Both the position numbers and the translations under genes were made by a program. A DNA stretch of 64,000 bases, taken from Phymatolithon calcareum. Its lineage: Eukaryota > Rhodophyta > Florideophyceae > Hapalidiales. How positions within the stretch are numbered: position 1 is the stretch's first letter; each line of letters opens with the position of its first letter. This document shows positions 55,379 through 64,000 of the stretch, one piece after another. The stretch lies in the NCBI GenBank assembly GCA_977006965.1, contig OZ345356.1:682001-746000 (forward strand), in the 5' to 3' direction. The notes under the pieces were generated by a model. It had not been told where the DNA came from. It was given only the letters and a program-made list of their open reading frames with translations, and did not search any database.

Positions 55379-56380
55379 ATGGACGGGGGCGCGTTCGAGC
55401 AGTTTCAGGCGCGCCTGCGCTCGCCGCTGGAGACGATCGCGACTGCGGTGATGATCTTGATGACGTGTGTGCCACGTTCGTTTCGCTCCGACGCGCCGGT
55501 GCCGTTCAAGCTGTGCGGGCACGTGTACGCGCGGCCGCCGTTACAGATATACTTCCTGGTGGCGTCGTTGGCGCTGTTGGCGCTGCTGCTCGTGGTGTTC
55601 AACATCGTGACACGCTACCTCGCGGTGCTGCGCCGCGGCGCCGGGCACCCAACCGCGCGCCTCATGCCCAGCTTGGGCAGCGATGCCCTGTACACGCGCC
55701 GCTGGTTGCCGGTCTTCGGCGCCGCGGGCTACGTCTTCATCGCCGCCTTCTTCACCTGGTACCTCGGCCGCTGGATAACTCAGGTGTATGTCGCGTTCGG
55801 AGGCATCACCGCCGTGCAGGTGCTCAATCTCGTGCTTGGCGTCTTCAACGCCGCGCTCCCGCCGCAGAAGCGCAAGACGTTCGACGCCGTCGCCAAGTTG
55901 CTCAGTGTCTTCGTTACAGACCGTGAGTACCACGACCTCGGCCTCGAGAAACGCGTCTGGAGCCCGTCAGAGTCCGACGAAGCTGTGGACGGCTTCATGG
56001 ACGCGTTCTGCGTGCAGTCCGGAGGTGCCGAATTCGATGTCGACGACAGAAGATCGCTCTACGTTCACGGTGCCGGAAGTTTCGGGCTGCTAAATGAATG
56101 GTCGCTCTCTAACGTGTTCCGCGTAAACCCGGTTCAGGTCGAAAAGCAAGACCTAGACTTTCGCCTAGTACCGCTCAGAGTGCCGTACGCGCTCGTGTGG
56201 TATTCCGTCTACGAGGCGTTTCTTGAGATGGACGGATACAAGGGCGCAGACGAGATCGACAAGTGCGTCGTTTGGTTGATACTCGTATCCGCGATCTCCG
56301 GGATGTGCGTCAGCTTAATCCCGGGCCCCTGCTTGGTAATCAAGAATAATTGCAGAGATTTAACCGGCCCCAACCGCTGA
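55379..56380 (+). CDS. G4: multicopy membrane protein (333 aa)
   Basis: An intact member of the G family with the same order of predicted membrane segments and the same C-terminal block. It differs most from G2 in the first membrane segments (LQIYFLVASLALLALLLVVFNIVTRYLAV) and around 238-254 (LLNEWSLSNVFRVNPV). It is also shorter in the loop before ALYTRR (SLGSDALYTRR). All length differences are whole codons. An upstream ATG in another frame is present as in the sisters. It is head-to-head with S2. Function unknown. Confidence 0.8.
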   Translation: MDGGAFEQFQARLRSPLETIATAVMILMTCVPRSFRSDAPVPFKLCGHVYARPPLQIYFLVASLALLALLLVVFNIVTRYLAVLRRGAGHPTARLMPSLGSDALYTRRWLPVFGAAGYVFIAAFFTWYLGRWITQVYVAFGGITAVQVLNLVLGVFNAALPPQKRKTFDAVAKLLSVFVTDREYHDLGLEKRVWSPSESDEAVDGFMDAFCVQSGGAEFDVDDRRSLYVHGAGSFGLLNEWSLSNVFRVNPVQVEKQDLDFRLVPLRVPYALVWYSVYEAFLEMDGYKGADEIDKCVVWLILVSAISGMCVSLIPGPCLVIKNNCRDLTGPNR

Positions 56381-56818
56381 CAAATGTAGATTTTCAGGAG
56401 GCATCGCTTTGCGTTACTGTACATACAAAACCCATCTATATTTCGTTTCTGAAGATTGAGACGTAAAAATGTCCGGATCCTCTTCCCTACACGGAGTGCG
56501 TCAGGATCCGAAATTGAACCCATTTCACCATGCAACAGAAAATCAAAAATCCTGACCTCGGAATCATACCTTCGGGAGTAGTACATCACAATATTCTGCA
56601 CCGAATATTTGCTTGCATTTGAGGGGCTTCTGCCGCGTGATTGTCCGTGTTCGAGGCTTAAATTTGCGAAGAATGCGGAGGGGGTCTCTCCAATGGTGCT
56701 GGGGTACTCTATCACATAATCATTGGATTAGAAATTGACATTCCTCAAAAATTCCGTGAGTGCGGGGACTTGTCCTCATTTTATACGCGAGGAAAAGGAG
56801 AGCACTCGGGATTATTCC
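56381..56818. other. G4 3' flank up to the module junction
   Basis: It matches the G2 and G5 flanks, then switches at about 56826 (CTCATTTTTCATTCACGG) to D-module sequence inside the D gene. This is the breakpoint between the two tandem modules. Confidence 0.7.
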
Positions 56819-57154
56819 TCATTTTTCATTCACGGCTTTGCCCTTGTAAACATTGACGAGGGTGTCGATGAACTTCGAGACTGTTTCGAGCACGGCTGCG
56901 GTGAGAGTACCGGGAACAGGCGGCGCGCGCTTGAGCCCGATAATGTTGTAGCAGTCGGCGATATGGCTCTTCAACTTTTCCCTCTTCTCCGGTGGCTGTT
57001 CGTTCACGTGGTCGTTCAGGAAAGTATACATGTTCTGCAGCCGCTCACGGTACTTCACCTTCATCCCGTCGAACTTTTCCCAGAATTCTTCGCTGCCCGC
57101 CGCACCGGTACCGCACGCATCGTTCACACCGTTGAGCGGACCCAACGCGCCCAT
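56819..57154 (-). CDS. D3: D-family gene with replaced C-terminus (111 aa)
   Basis: It follows D2 through AVNE, then ends K-stop because the module junction falls within the last codons; D2 has seven more residues (RLAAAQS). Substitutions are few (for example YKGK for YEGK). The loss is small, so the protein could still work. It lies downstream of M3 on the same strand. Confidence 0.55.
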   Translation of the reverse strand: MGALGPLNGVNDACGTGAAGSEEFWEKFDGMKVKYRERLQNMYTFLNDHVNEQPPEKREKLKSHIADCYNIIGLKRAPPVPGTLTAAVLETVSKFIDTLVNVYKGKAVNEK

Positions 57155-57312
57155 CTTCTCTTCCTCCGTAACTTCGGAAGAGCCAATTGGCCATGATCAT
57201 CGGGGTTAGAACGTTGGTTGCAGAGACGCTGTCTTCCAATGAGGTTTTTGAGCGATGCGGTCCGATCTCCAAATCAATTAAATAAGATACAGTACTGTAC
57301 TTTATAAAGTAC

Positions 57313-57380
57313 AGAGCAGCCAACCGCTCCCAGATAGAGAACTGTATACAGTTCTCTATCTGGGAGCGGTTGGCTGCTCT
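57313..57380. repeat. 68-bp perfect palindrome, module D
   Basis: The arms of 34 bases (AGAGCAGCCAACCGCTCCCA onward) are exact complements with no spacer, centred on GTATAC at 57344-57349. The corresponding site in the D2 module (about 51683) lacks it. Confidence 0.95.
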
Positions 57381-57469
57381 TGCACCACAGCTGTTCTGTC
57401 TGTCCTTGCCAACACGAAGTGCGTGCGCGTGCGTGCGCGTGCGTGGGCGCAAGCACACCGGCGTAATAT

Positions 57470-58123
57470 TCAAGTCGCGTGGTGCGCTCTAGCAGTATGG
57501 AAGGCTGCGAGCACGGCGCCAATGGCGTTCGCAACGCCACGCGCTGTGGACATCGCCTTCACTGACACCAACCGGTGGTCATCAGGTGTGGCAAACACGA
57601 GCGAGAAAAGAAAAGTATCACTCCTTTCGTTCTCGTTCGTTCCGCGCTGAGCATTCTGGACAGCATCACGAAGTGGTTGCGATGACCCCCTCAGCCAACC
57701 GCTCGTCTATACCATCGCCCAGTAAAGTCTTTGGTGCGTCCTCGTTTTATTGTAGACTCCCCTTGCGCTTGATATCACCGCGCTTCTGGTCAGGTCAGCG
57801 CTGTAGTTTTCAACGAGCGCTTGTGCTTTCTTCTGCTTGAACCAGGGCGTGTCCATATTACGCGGCCATGTTTGGAAATAGAGAAGCATGTTGGGGGGAG
57901 TCAGTAGAACCGAAAGGGAAACGAACACAGCGACAGTCAGTCCTCCTAGCGCTAAAGTTCCCGACTGCCGCTGCATGCATCTTGCGGGTAGTTCAAGCGT
58001 TAGTCCGTAACCAGACCACGCGAAAGGCGTTGGGTAGCAACGGGAAGTACACATCTTATCCCAGATCAAACTCCTACCTATAAAGAGCTTTGGCGCACTC
58101 CAGTTCTTCCCATTCGGGTGCAC
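57470..58123 (-). pseudogene. M3: M-family frame, TAG at codon 139
   Basis: It is 654 nt as in M1 and M2, has CAA rather than TAA at codon 101, and stops at a different place (TAG 57707-57709 after YWAMV). The remainder stays open to the shared stop. It therefore shows an independent lesion, if the long form is ancestral. Confidence 0.5.
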
Positions 58124-58201
58124 ACTCCTCTGTAACTAATGCCACAACAGCTGTGACGTGCCGTGCCGAGTTTTTCTGTTGGCCTGAGAAACGAACAATG
58201 T

Positions 58202-59578
58202 TTACAAAGCGCCAGGTAGGTCTGCGTTCAGCGGGAGAAACGGCGCCGACCTCGGGCGCAATTTATGCACATCATCGATGGTTCGCAACGCCACGTCGCA
58301 TGTGACAGCCGTTGCCGTCGCCTTGGCGCGTTTTTTCACTTTGTCGCGCGATAGGAACGAGCCACGCTGCGAGTCCAGCTTGGAGGCGTTGACGACCGCA
58401 GACACATGCGCGTCGGTGAGCATCGGTTTGTCATCGCCCAGAAGGTGCACCAGCGCGTCGCGATACATCTGCTCGCGGTCGCGGCCTACAAGTTTCTCGA
58501 AGCGAACTGAGCGCACGCGGATGTCGCGACATCGCAGCGCGTAATAACGATACAGCGACGTCACGGTAGTGACGTAATACAATGCGTAAAACTCGAGGTC
58601 GTCTCGTTGGAAAAACGGACGAAACGAGTCAATATACTCACTCTCTGCGACGTGCATATCGCTTTCGTCTTGGTCAAAGTTGAGTTCCTGCAATTGTATG
58701 GCGGTTAACGCAGGCACACGGCGCACACGAGAGTGGTACCAGTGCAGCGCGGCGTAAATCGCTATCACGGGCAGCGTCGAGAACGAACGCTCGATTGACG
58801 CTGCACATCGGTGCGCGTCGCGGTGCGAGAACAAAGCGGTTGCGTTCGGGAATAGCCTATGGAGCGTGGGTGCAAGCGGCATAGCGGCCGAACGCGGTTT
58901 CAGCAGCATTAGACGTGGTACCGTAGCCGTTATTGGCAACAGTGTCAGCACCACAGCGCGCAGTAGTTGTTCACGTCGCACACGAGGAAGTGCGACGCGT
59001 TCACCGAAGCAAAACGGCATCAACACGTCAGGTTCACTCACGCAACGGATTAAGCCTTCCGCGCCACCCAACGCGCTACACAGCAGGGTGGAGCCCGAAC
59101 GCGCAACAGACCACACGAAGCTGACGCGCGTGCGACCCGTGTTTCGACGTGCGCGTTCCTCTGCGCCGCGCACCAAATCGTCCAGCGACGTCACAAACAC
59201 GTAGAGCGCATGATGATACACCGGTTCATAAACGAACGGCGCGTTGAGCACGCGCTCCACGTGCTCCTCGTCGCCGCCCACGTCCACGAAAGTGGCTACG
59301 CCGCGATCAAGGTCCATTGTGTAGAGGAACACGCTCGGCGAACAAATTTCGCTCACGATGTCGACGTTCGTCGGCGACGCGGTTAGAAAGTCGCCTTCAG
59401 ATGCTGGGGAGCCATCCAGACGATTGCGTGCTAGGATACGTCGTCTTGACGTAACACCGTCGGCACACGCTCGAGGGCGCTTCTGCACGAGCGCGAACAC
59501 TGCGCATAGCAGGCGGAAAAGCAAGAGCGCGCAAATCTGCACGACACATTGCGCCGAGGTGCGCCAAGAGACGCGCAT
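58202..59578 (-). CDS. S3: sulfotransferase-like protein (458 aa)
   Basis: The third intact copy, with the anchor CVVQICALLLFRLLCAVFALV, WSVARSGSTLLCSALGG (C-S for C-R in the loop) and SHRDAHRCAASIERS. No indels against S1 and S2. It lies upstream of M3 and D3 on the same strand and head-to-head with G5 across about 1.9 kb. Confidence 0.75.
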   Translation of the reverse strand: MRVSWRTSAQCVVQICALLLFRLLCAVFALVQKRPRACADGVTSRRRILARNRLDGSPASEGDFLTASPTNVDIVSEICSPSVFLYTMDLDRGVATFVDVGGDEEHVERVLNAPFVYEPVYHHALYVFVTSLDDLVRGAEERARRNTGRTRVSFVWSVARSGSTLLCSALGGAEGLIRCVSEPDVLMPFCFGERVALPRVRREQLLRAVVLTLLPITATVPRLMLLKPRSAAMPLAPTLHRLFPNATALFSHRDAHRCAASIERSFSTLPVIAIYAALHWYHSRVRRVPALTAIQLQELNFDQDESDMHVAESEYIDSFRPFFQRDDLEFYALYYVTTVTSLYRYYALRCRDIRVRSVRFEKLVGRDREQMYRDALVHLLGDDKPMLTDAHVSAVVNASKLDSQRGSFLSRDKVKKRAKATATAVTCDVALRTIDDVHKLRPRSAPFLPLNADLPGAL

Positions 59579-59654
59579 TGCATTGTGTTCAGAGTGGCAG
59601 ATCTCCGGAGAATCGTGATCACGAGAGTAGAACTGTGATGCGCTGTGTGTATGC

Positions 59655-59908
59655 AATGATTTAAAATAAAACGTTTTAAAATATAGACGTTTTAAAACGT
59701 TTTTTAAGGGTTCGAAAAACGTTCGAAAAAATATACACGTGTAGTGCATCATACACCTTTCATTACAGTCGGGCTTCGATTGCATCGCTGGGGACCAAAG
59801 GCGGTATGATCGCGAATTTATTTCGAACGTTTTAAAAAACGTTCTTGATGGATATCGAACTTTTTAAAACGTTTGAAATTTTTTTTGAACGTTTTAAATC
59901 ATTGTATA
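59655..59908. repeat. AACGTTTT palindromic island upstream of S3
   Basis: Same layout as before S1, including the second cluster after GATGGATATCGA. Confidence 0.7.
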
Positions 59909-59994
59909 GATGTGTGGTAGGGTTTCTCACGGTCCGGTCCGGCTCGACGGTTAACTGGTTACAGTAACCGATCACAATTTGCGGGAATTGTGAG

Positions 59995-61446
59995 ACTACA
60001 CCGTTAGGCCAGTCGAGGATTTGGAACCCCTGAAATCTTAACGAAAATCATAATCAAGGTACATACTTTTGCTTGAAATTTCCTATTTATACCTCGAACT
60101 TGATATCATAATATTTCAGTATCTCTAACTTTCACAGGAATTCATGATTTCCGCGAAAACACCGTGTTTGTGGAAACGAGCACTGACATGAGCAGATGCA
60201 AGTTTGTTTTTGTAGACGCGAGAAAACACGAGCTGCTTTCACGTATGATAACTAACGAAAGTAAATGTGAGCTTGGACCCATAAATATTTAATAGTTCAA
60301 CTGAAATTGAGCATTTTCAGGGCTCATATCACTTTCATTAAAACTCAGTTCTATTGGCCAGATGATCTTCCAAACCTGGTCAACCTTCAACTTATAAAAC
60401 CTGATGCGGGAAAAATAAGTTGGAAGCTTAAATTCGATTGTTTATTTTGATGTGATGAGGATTTTATAAGTTGTAAATCACTACATTATTCCTCGGAGAG
60501 GAGAGAAATATGAGATTGATTTTCTCAAGAATTTGAGAAGGGGAAGAGGAAAAAATAAGTTTTTTTTCTCACTTAATTTTTGTGCAGAGGTAAGAACTAA
60601 ATAAGTTAGTTTTTTCTAATATTTTGAAAACGTGAACAGAAAACAACAGTTTGGGCATGGACCGCTTTACCATCGTTTCGGTTCGTAGCGGTCCAGTGAA
60701 AGAGTCATTTTTGCACTTTATGTGGGAGCTTCCATTGGCAACAAACTTGTACTTTTCAAAACGGCGTGTTTTCTCACGTCTACAAAAACAAGTCGTATGT
60801 GTACCGTAAGCCGGGATAACAAATGTGTAAAACGTGCTCGTACCTGGTCCTCGTGGGTACAATATGATAGGACCCACTCGGGCCTCGACTCTTACGTTTT
60901 ACTTTCTTTTGTTATCCCGGCTTACGGTACACATCTACTTATTACATTTGGGCCACGAACTTTGTTCTCATAGGCTGCGTTGGAGAGCCAAATCTATGAG
61001 CCATATGATATGACTGTATATGTGATCTTTGAAGTTGGATCAATCGACCGGTCGGTGATTCAGATAATCCAACACGGCGAGGTCTTTTATTGTATGGCAA
61101 ACGGTGGTTCGGCATTTCTGGTCAATACCGACTTTATTTCTTCAGCTCCGCACATCGAACGTCAAACGCTTATATCTACTGTAGTGATCCAGTAGATATA
61201 AGCGTTTGACGTTCGTATCTTTAGTTTGATATACACCAAAATGATTCCATGTGCTTCGTGATAGTCAAGTGAAAAACGTCAAAATCCGCTTTTTTGAGCA
61301 AGAATCTGTTTTTCAGAGGGCTGATGCGCAAAACCGAGGACATTCTATGAACTTTTTTTTGGCAGCAATCGAAGATAATAAAATTACAAATATCCCCTCA
61401 ACCCGTTCAGAACTGGGGTTTTAAGGAGGCAAAGCAACTAGCTGAA
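59995..61446. repeat. Repeat B, copy 5 (upstream of G5)
   Basis: It carries the same ~740-bp inverted insert as copy 2 (60205-60945), here with a perfect 27-bp fold-back, followed by the full TATGGCAAACGG part. A local inverted duplication sits at 61157-61214. The conserved G leader is at the right end. Confidence 0.8.
61157..61214. repeat. Local inverted duplication, 25-bp arms
   Basis: 61157-61181 and 61190-61214 are exact complements around an 8-bp spacer. The other repeat B copies have only the left arm, followed by about 60 different bases that are lost here. Confidence 0.9.
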
Positions 61447-61467
61447 CTATGGCAGCATGGTGCCAGC

Positions 61468-62481
61468 ATGGACGGGGGCGCGTTCGAGCAGTTTCAGGCG
61501 CGCCTGCGCTCGCCGCTGGAGACGATCGTGACAGCGTTGATGATCGTCAGAACGTGTTGGCGACCTGCGTTTCGCAGCGGCCCGCCGGTGCCGTTCAAGC
61601 TGTGCGGGCACGTGTACGCGCGGCCGCCGCGCGAGATATACTTCCTGGTGGCGGTGTTGGCGCACGTGGTGCTGCTGCGCGTGGTGCTCAACACCGTGAG
61701 ACGCTACCTCGCGGTGCTGCGCCGCGGCGCCGGGCACCCCACCGCGCGCCTCGTGCCCAGCGTGGGCAGCGACGCCTACATGGGGCACGTCGCCCTGTAC
61801 ACGCGCCGCTGGATGCCGCTCTGCTTCGCCGCGCTTAACGTCTTCATCGCCGCCTTCTGCACCTGGGTCCTCCACCTCCAGAAAACTCAGGCGCATGTCG
61901 CGCTCGGAGGCATCACCGTCGTGCAGGTGCTCAATCTCGTGCTTGGCGTCTTCAACGCCGCGCTCCCGCCGCAGAAGCGCAAGACGTTCGACGCCGTCGT
62001 CAAGTTCCTCAGTGTCCTCGTTACAGACCGTGAGTACAACGACCTCGGCCTCGAGGACCGCGACTGGGGCCCGTCAGAGTCCGACGAAGCTGTGGACGGC
62101 TTCACCGACGCGCTCGGCGTGAAGTCCGGAGGTGTCGTATTCGATGTCGACGACAAAAAATTTCTCTACGTTCACGGTGCCGGAAGTTTCGGGCTGCTAT
62201 ACGAGGATGCATGGTTTGGCGCCGTAAACCCGGTTCAGGTCGAAAAGCAGGACCTAGACCTTCGCCTAGTACCGCTCAGAGTGCCGTACGCGCTCGTGTG
62301 GTATTCCATCTATGAGGCGTTTCTTGAGATGGACGGATACAAGGGCGCAGACGAGATCGACAAGTGCATCGTTTGGTTGATACTCGTATCCGCGATCTCT
62401 GGGATGTGCGTCAGCTACTTCCCCGGTCCCTGCTTGGTAATCAAGAATAATTGCAAAGATTTAACCGGCCCCAACCGCTGA
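61468..62481 (+). CDS. G5: multicopy membrane protein (337 aa)
   Basis: An intact member of the G family. The middle (MPLCFAALNVFIAAFCTWVLHL) and the C-terminal block are those of G2. The first membrane region (EIYFLVAVLAHVVLLRVVLNTVRRYLAV) is closer to G4, and the loop VPSVGSDAYMGHVALYTRR resembles G1 and G3. This mosaic suggests gene conversion. The start is as in the sisters, with the same out-of-frame upstream ATG. It is head-to-head with S3. Function unknown. Confidence 0.8.
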   Translation: MDGGAFEQFQARLRSPLETIVTALMIVRTCWRPAFRSGPPVPFKLCGHVYARPPREIYFLVAVLAHVVLLRVVLNTVRRYLAVLRRGAGHPTARLVPSVGSDAYMGHVALYTRRWMPLCFAALNVFIAAFCTWVLHLQKTQAHVALGGITVVQVLNLVLGVFNAALPPQKRKTFDAVVKFLSVLVTDREYNDLGLEDRDWGPSESDEAVDGFTDALGVKSGGVVFDVDDKKFLYVHGAGSFGLLYEDAWFGAVNPVQVEKQDLDLRLVPLRVPYALVWYSIYEAFLEMDGYKGADEIDKCIVWLILVSAISGMCVSYFPGPCLVIKNNCKDLTGPNR

Positions 62482-63588
62482 CAAATGTAGATTTTCAGGA
62501 GACATCGCTTTGCGTTACTGTACATAGAAAACCCAGCTGTATTTTGTATCTGAAGATTGAGACGTAAAAATGTCCGGATCCTCTTCCCTACAGGGAGTGC
62601 GTCAGGATCCGAAATTGAAGCCATTTCACCACGCGGCAGAAAATCAAAAATCGTGACCTCGGAATCATACCTTCGGGAGTAGTACATCACAATCTTCTGC
62701 ACCGAATATTTGCTTGTATTTGAGGGGCTTCTGTCGCGTGACGCAAACTTGTCCGTGTTCGAGGCTTAAATTTGCGAAGAATGCGGAGGGGGTCTCTCCA
62801 ATGGTGCTGGGGTACTCTATCACGTAATAATTAGATTAGATATTGACATTCCTCAAAAATTCTGTGAGTGCGGGGACTTGTCCTCATTTTATGCGCGAGG
62901 AAAAGGAGAGCAGTCGAGATTACTCCTCATTTTTCATTGATAAGAGGACCGCTGAAGGCCTTCGCGAGGGCCGAGGTCCTCCGCCCTAAGCTTTACAGTG
63001 TATGGTTCTCGGGCCGAGGACCAAACGGTTTACGTATGAGACTGAAATGACGTGGGAAGAGCTCACAGTGACGTACAAAAAATTGGAATTTTTAGTATGA
63101 TAGTAATTACTCGCGAGTGCGAGGACCGTTCCTCCCCAAAACTCGGTCCTCAGATGACATCTCGAGGAGAGGAGTTATTGAGGAATGTCAAATTCTACAT
63201 TGGATCCTTCTAGCGATATTGCGCGAAAATACCTTTATAGCTCCAATCGAAATCCCTTTCCGGCGCGTTGTAGCTGTGGAGGTTTGACACTAAATGCTAC
63301 AAAAACAGCTTCATTTACAAGTATCGAAATGGTCACTGAAAAAAGAAGTTATGTCAGTGTAGGATTTGTGTTATGAGGAAGCACCCAAATATAAACGTAC
63401 ATGTACACCTGTAGCACCTCACATGTGGAACCAAACAGCAGTTTGCATCCTCGAGGAGCAGATTCCGGCTGTATCAGAAGCTCATTTTTAAATTTAGGTT
63501 CTTGAAATTTACAACGGCATCAGAGCTGTTGGCAAGAGCCGTGGGATACAGTGTGGTGTATTCCGAGTTGTTGCCGACGGTAGTGATA
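62482..63588. other. G5 3' flank and intergenic tract
   Basis: Nearly identical to 24060-25165. No gene is supported. Confidence 0.6.
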
Positions 63589-64000
63589 TAATTGTGTGCC
63601 AAGGGATATCCTCATGAAGAGGCTGACGGAGAAACTTCCTGAAGAGATAACAAGAATGGTTGCGTACCTGTTAAAACCCTCGTGGATCACATCAGCTGGA
63701 GACGAGACCGAAACGTGGGGTATCATCGACCGAGGAGTGCCTCAAGGTTCTCCGCTTAGTACATGCCTATACAATATGTTCATGGACACATTCGCAGAAG
63801 CCGACTCCAAGACAGACGGAAACGTCTCAGAGAGCCCAGTGCAATTGTTCGCAGATGATGTTCAGCTTCAAGCGAAGACAGGACGAAGAATGCAGAAACT
63901 TCTAGATATAGCGACCATTTGGGCAAGCGAAAATGGCATGAAATGGAACACAAAGCCAGGAAAAAGGGAAGTTCTTAAGTGCAGGGGACTTCAGAAGCAC
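63589..64000 (+). pseudogene. LINE-2c reverse transcriptase fragment, cut by window end
   Basis: It starts at the same point in motif A as LINE-2a and 2b, has GVPQGSPLSTCLYNMFMD and an intact FADDVQLQ (CAG where LINE-2b has TAG), and runs off the window. It shares the common 5' truncation, so it is inactive. Confidence 0.85.

Noticed and set aside
1-64000. CRISPR arrays, rRNA genes, bacterial-type operons or phage genes
   Set aside because: No regularly spaced short repeats, rRNA blocks or prokaryotic signals were seen; content is eukaryotic transposons.

Overview
The window looks like a repeat-rich nuclear segment of a eukaryote. The best guess is a florideophyte red alga of the Chondrus type; this is inference, not proof. 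The reasons are: apparently intron-free, GC-rich genes lying in AT-rich, transposon-packed DNA; a Ty1/copia element; several LINE families; hAT and pogo-like DNA transposons; a tRNA-like gene with pol III A and B boxes; and three copies of a sulfotransferase-like gene with one N-terminal membrane anchor, as expected where sulfated galactans are made. No operon, ribosome-binding-site, CRISPR or rRNA signal was seen.

The main theme is a repeated gene module. Read on + coordinates it is D(-), M(-), S(-), then a palindrome-rich intergenic tract (repeat B), then G(+), then a 5'-truncated LINE (LINE-2). D is a ~117-aa unknown protein. M is a 100-217-aa unknown reading frame with a premature stop in every copy. 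S is a 458-aa sulfotransferase-like type II membrane protein. G is a 333-337-aa unknown protein with four or five predicted membrane segments. Full or partial modules lie at 15.2-26.5 kb (D1-M1-S1-G2-LINE-2b), 50.5-56.8 kb (D2-M2-S2-G4) and 56.8-64 kb (D3-M3-S3-G5-LINE-2c). Two further partial copies carry a different left flank (unit X) and G only: 1-8.2 kb (G1, LINE-2a) and 28.0-33.7 kb (G3).

The copies act as aligned 'empty sites', so many transposon insertions can be read with their target-site duplications (TSDs). G1 is split by a TIR element and a ~1 kb solo LTR, and removing both restores its frame. D1 is split by a 2.6 kb LINE with a 15-bp TSD. LINE-2a is split by an unclassified ~440-bp insert that itself holds a complete 6.4 kb copia element with TSD CCTGA. 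Unit X flank 1 holds a LINE 3' fragment with a 10-bp TSD. Pogo-like elements P1, P2 and P3 sit at TA sites, and P2 contains a 327-bp hAT derivative. A 374-bp solo LTR sits upstream of G4.

The stretch 33.7-50.4 kb separates the modules and is mostly transposon remains: a deleted pogo element, several short LINE 3' ends with TSDs, fold-back elements, a 2 kb TIR element, an 888-bp hAT element with a BED-finger reading frame, a tandemly duplicated basic reading frame, and several decayed protein genes that I do not recognise. The strongest candidates for undescribed biology are the D-M-S-G module, the mosaic variation in G, and the conserved structured 3' end of the LINE family.
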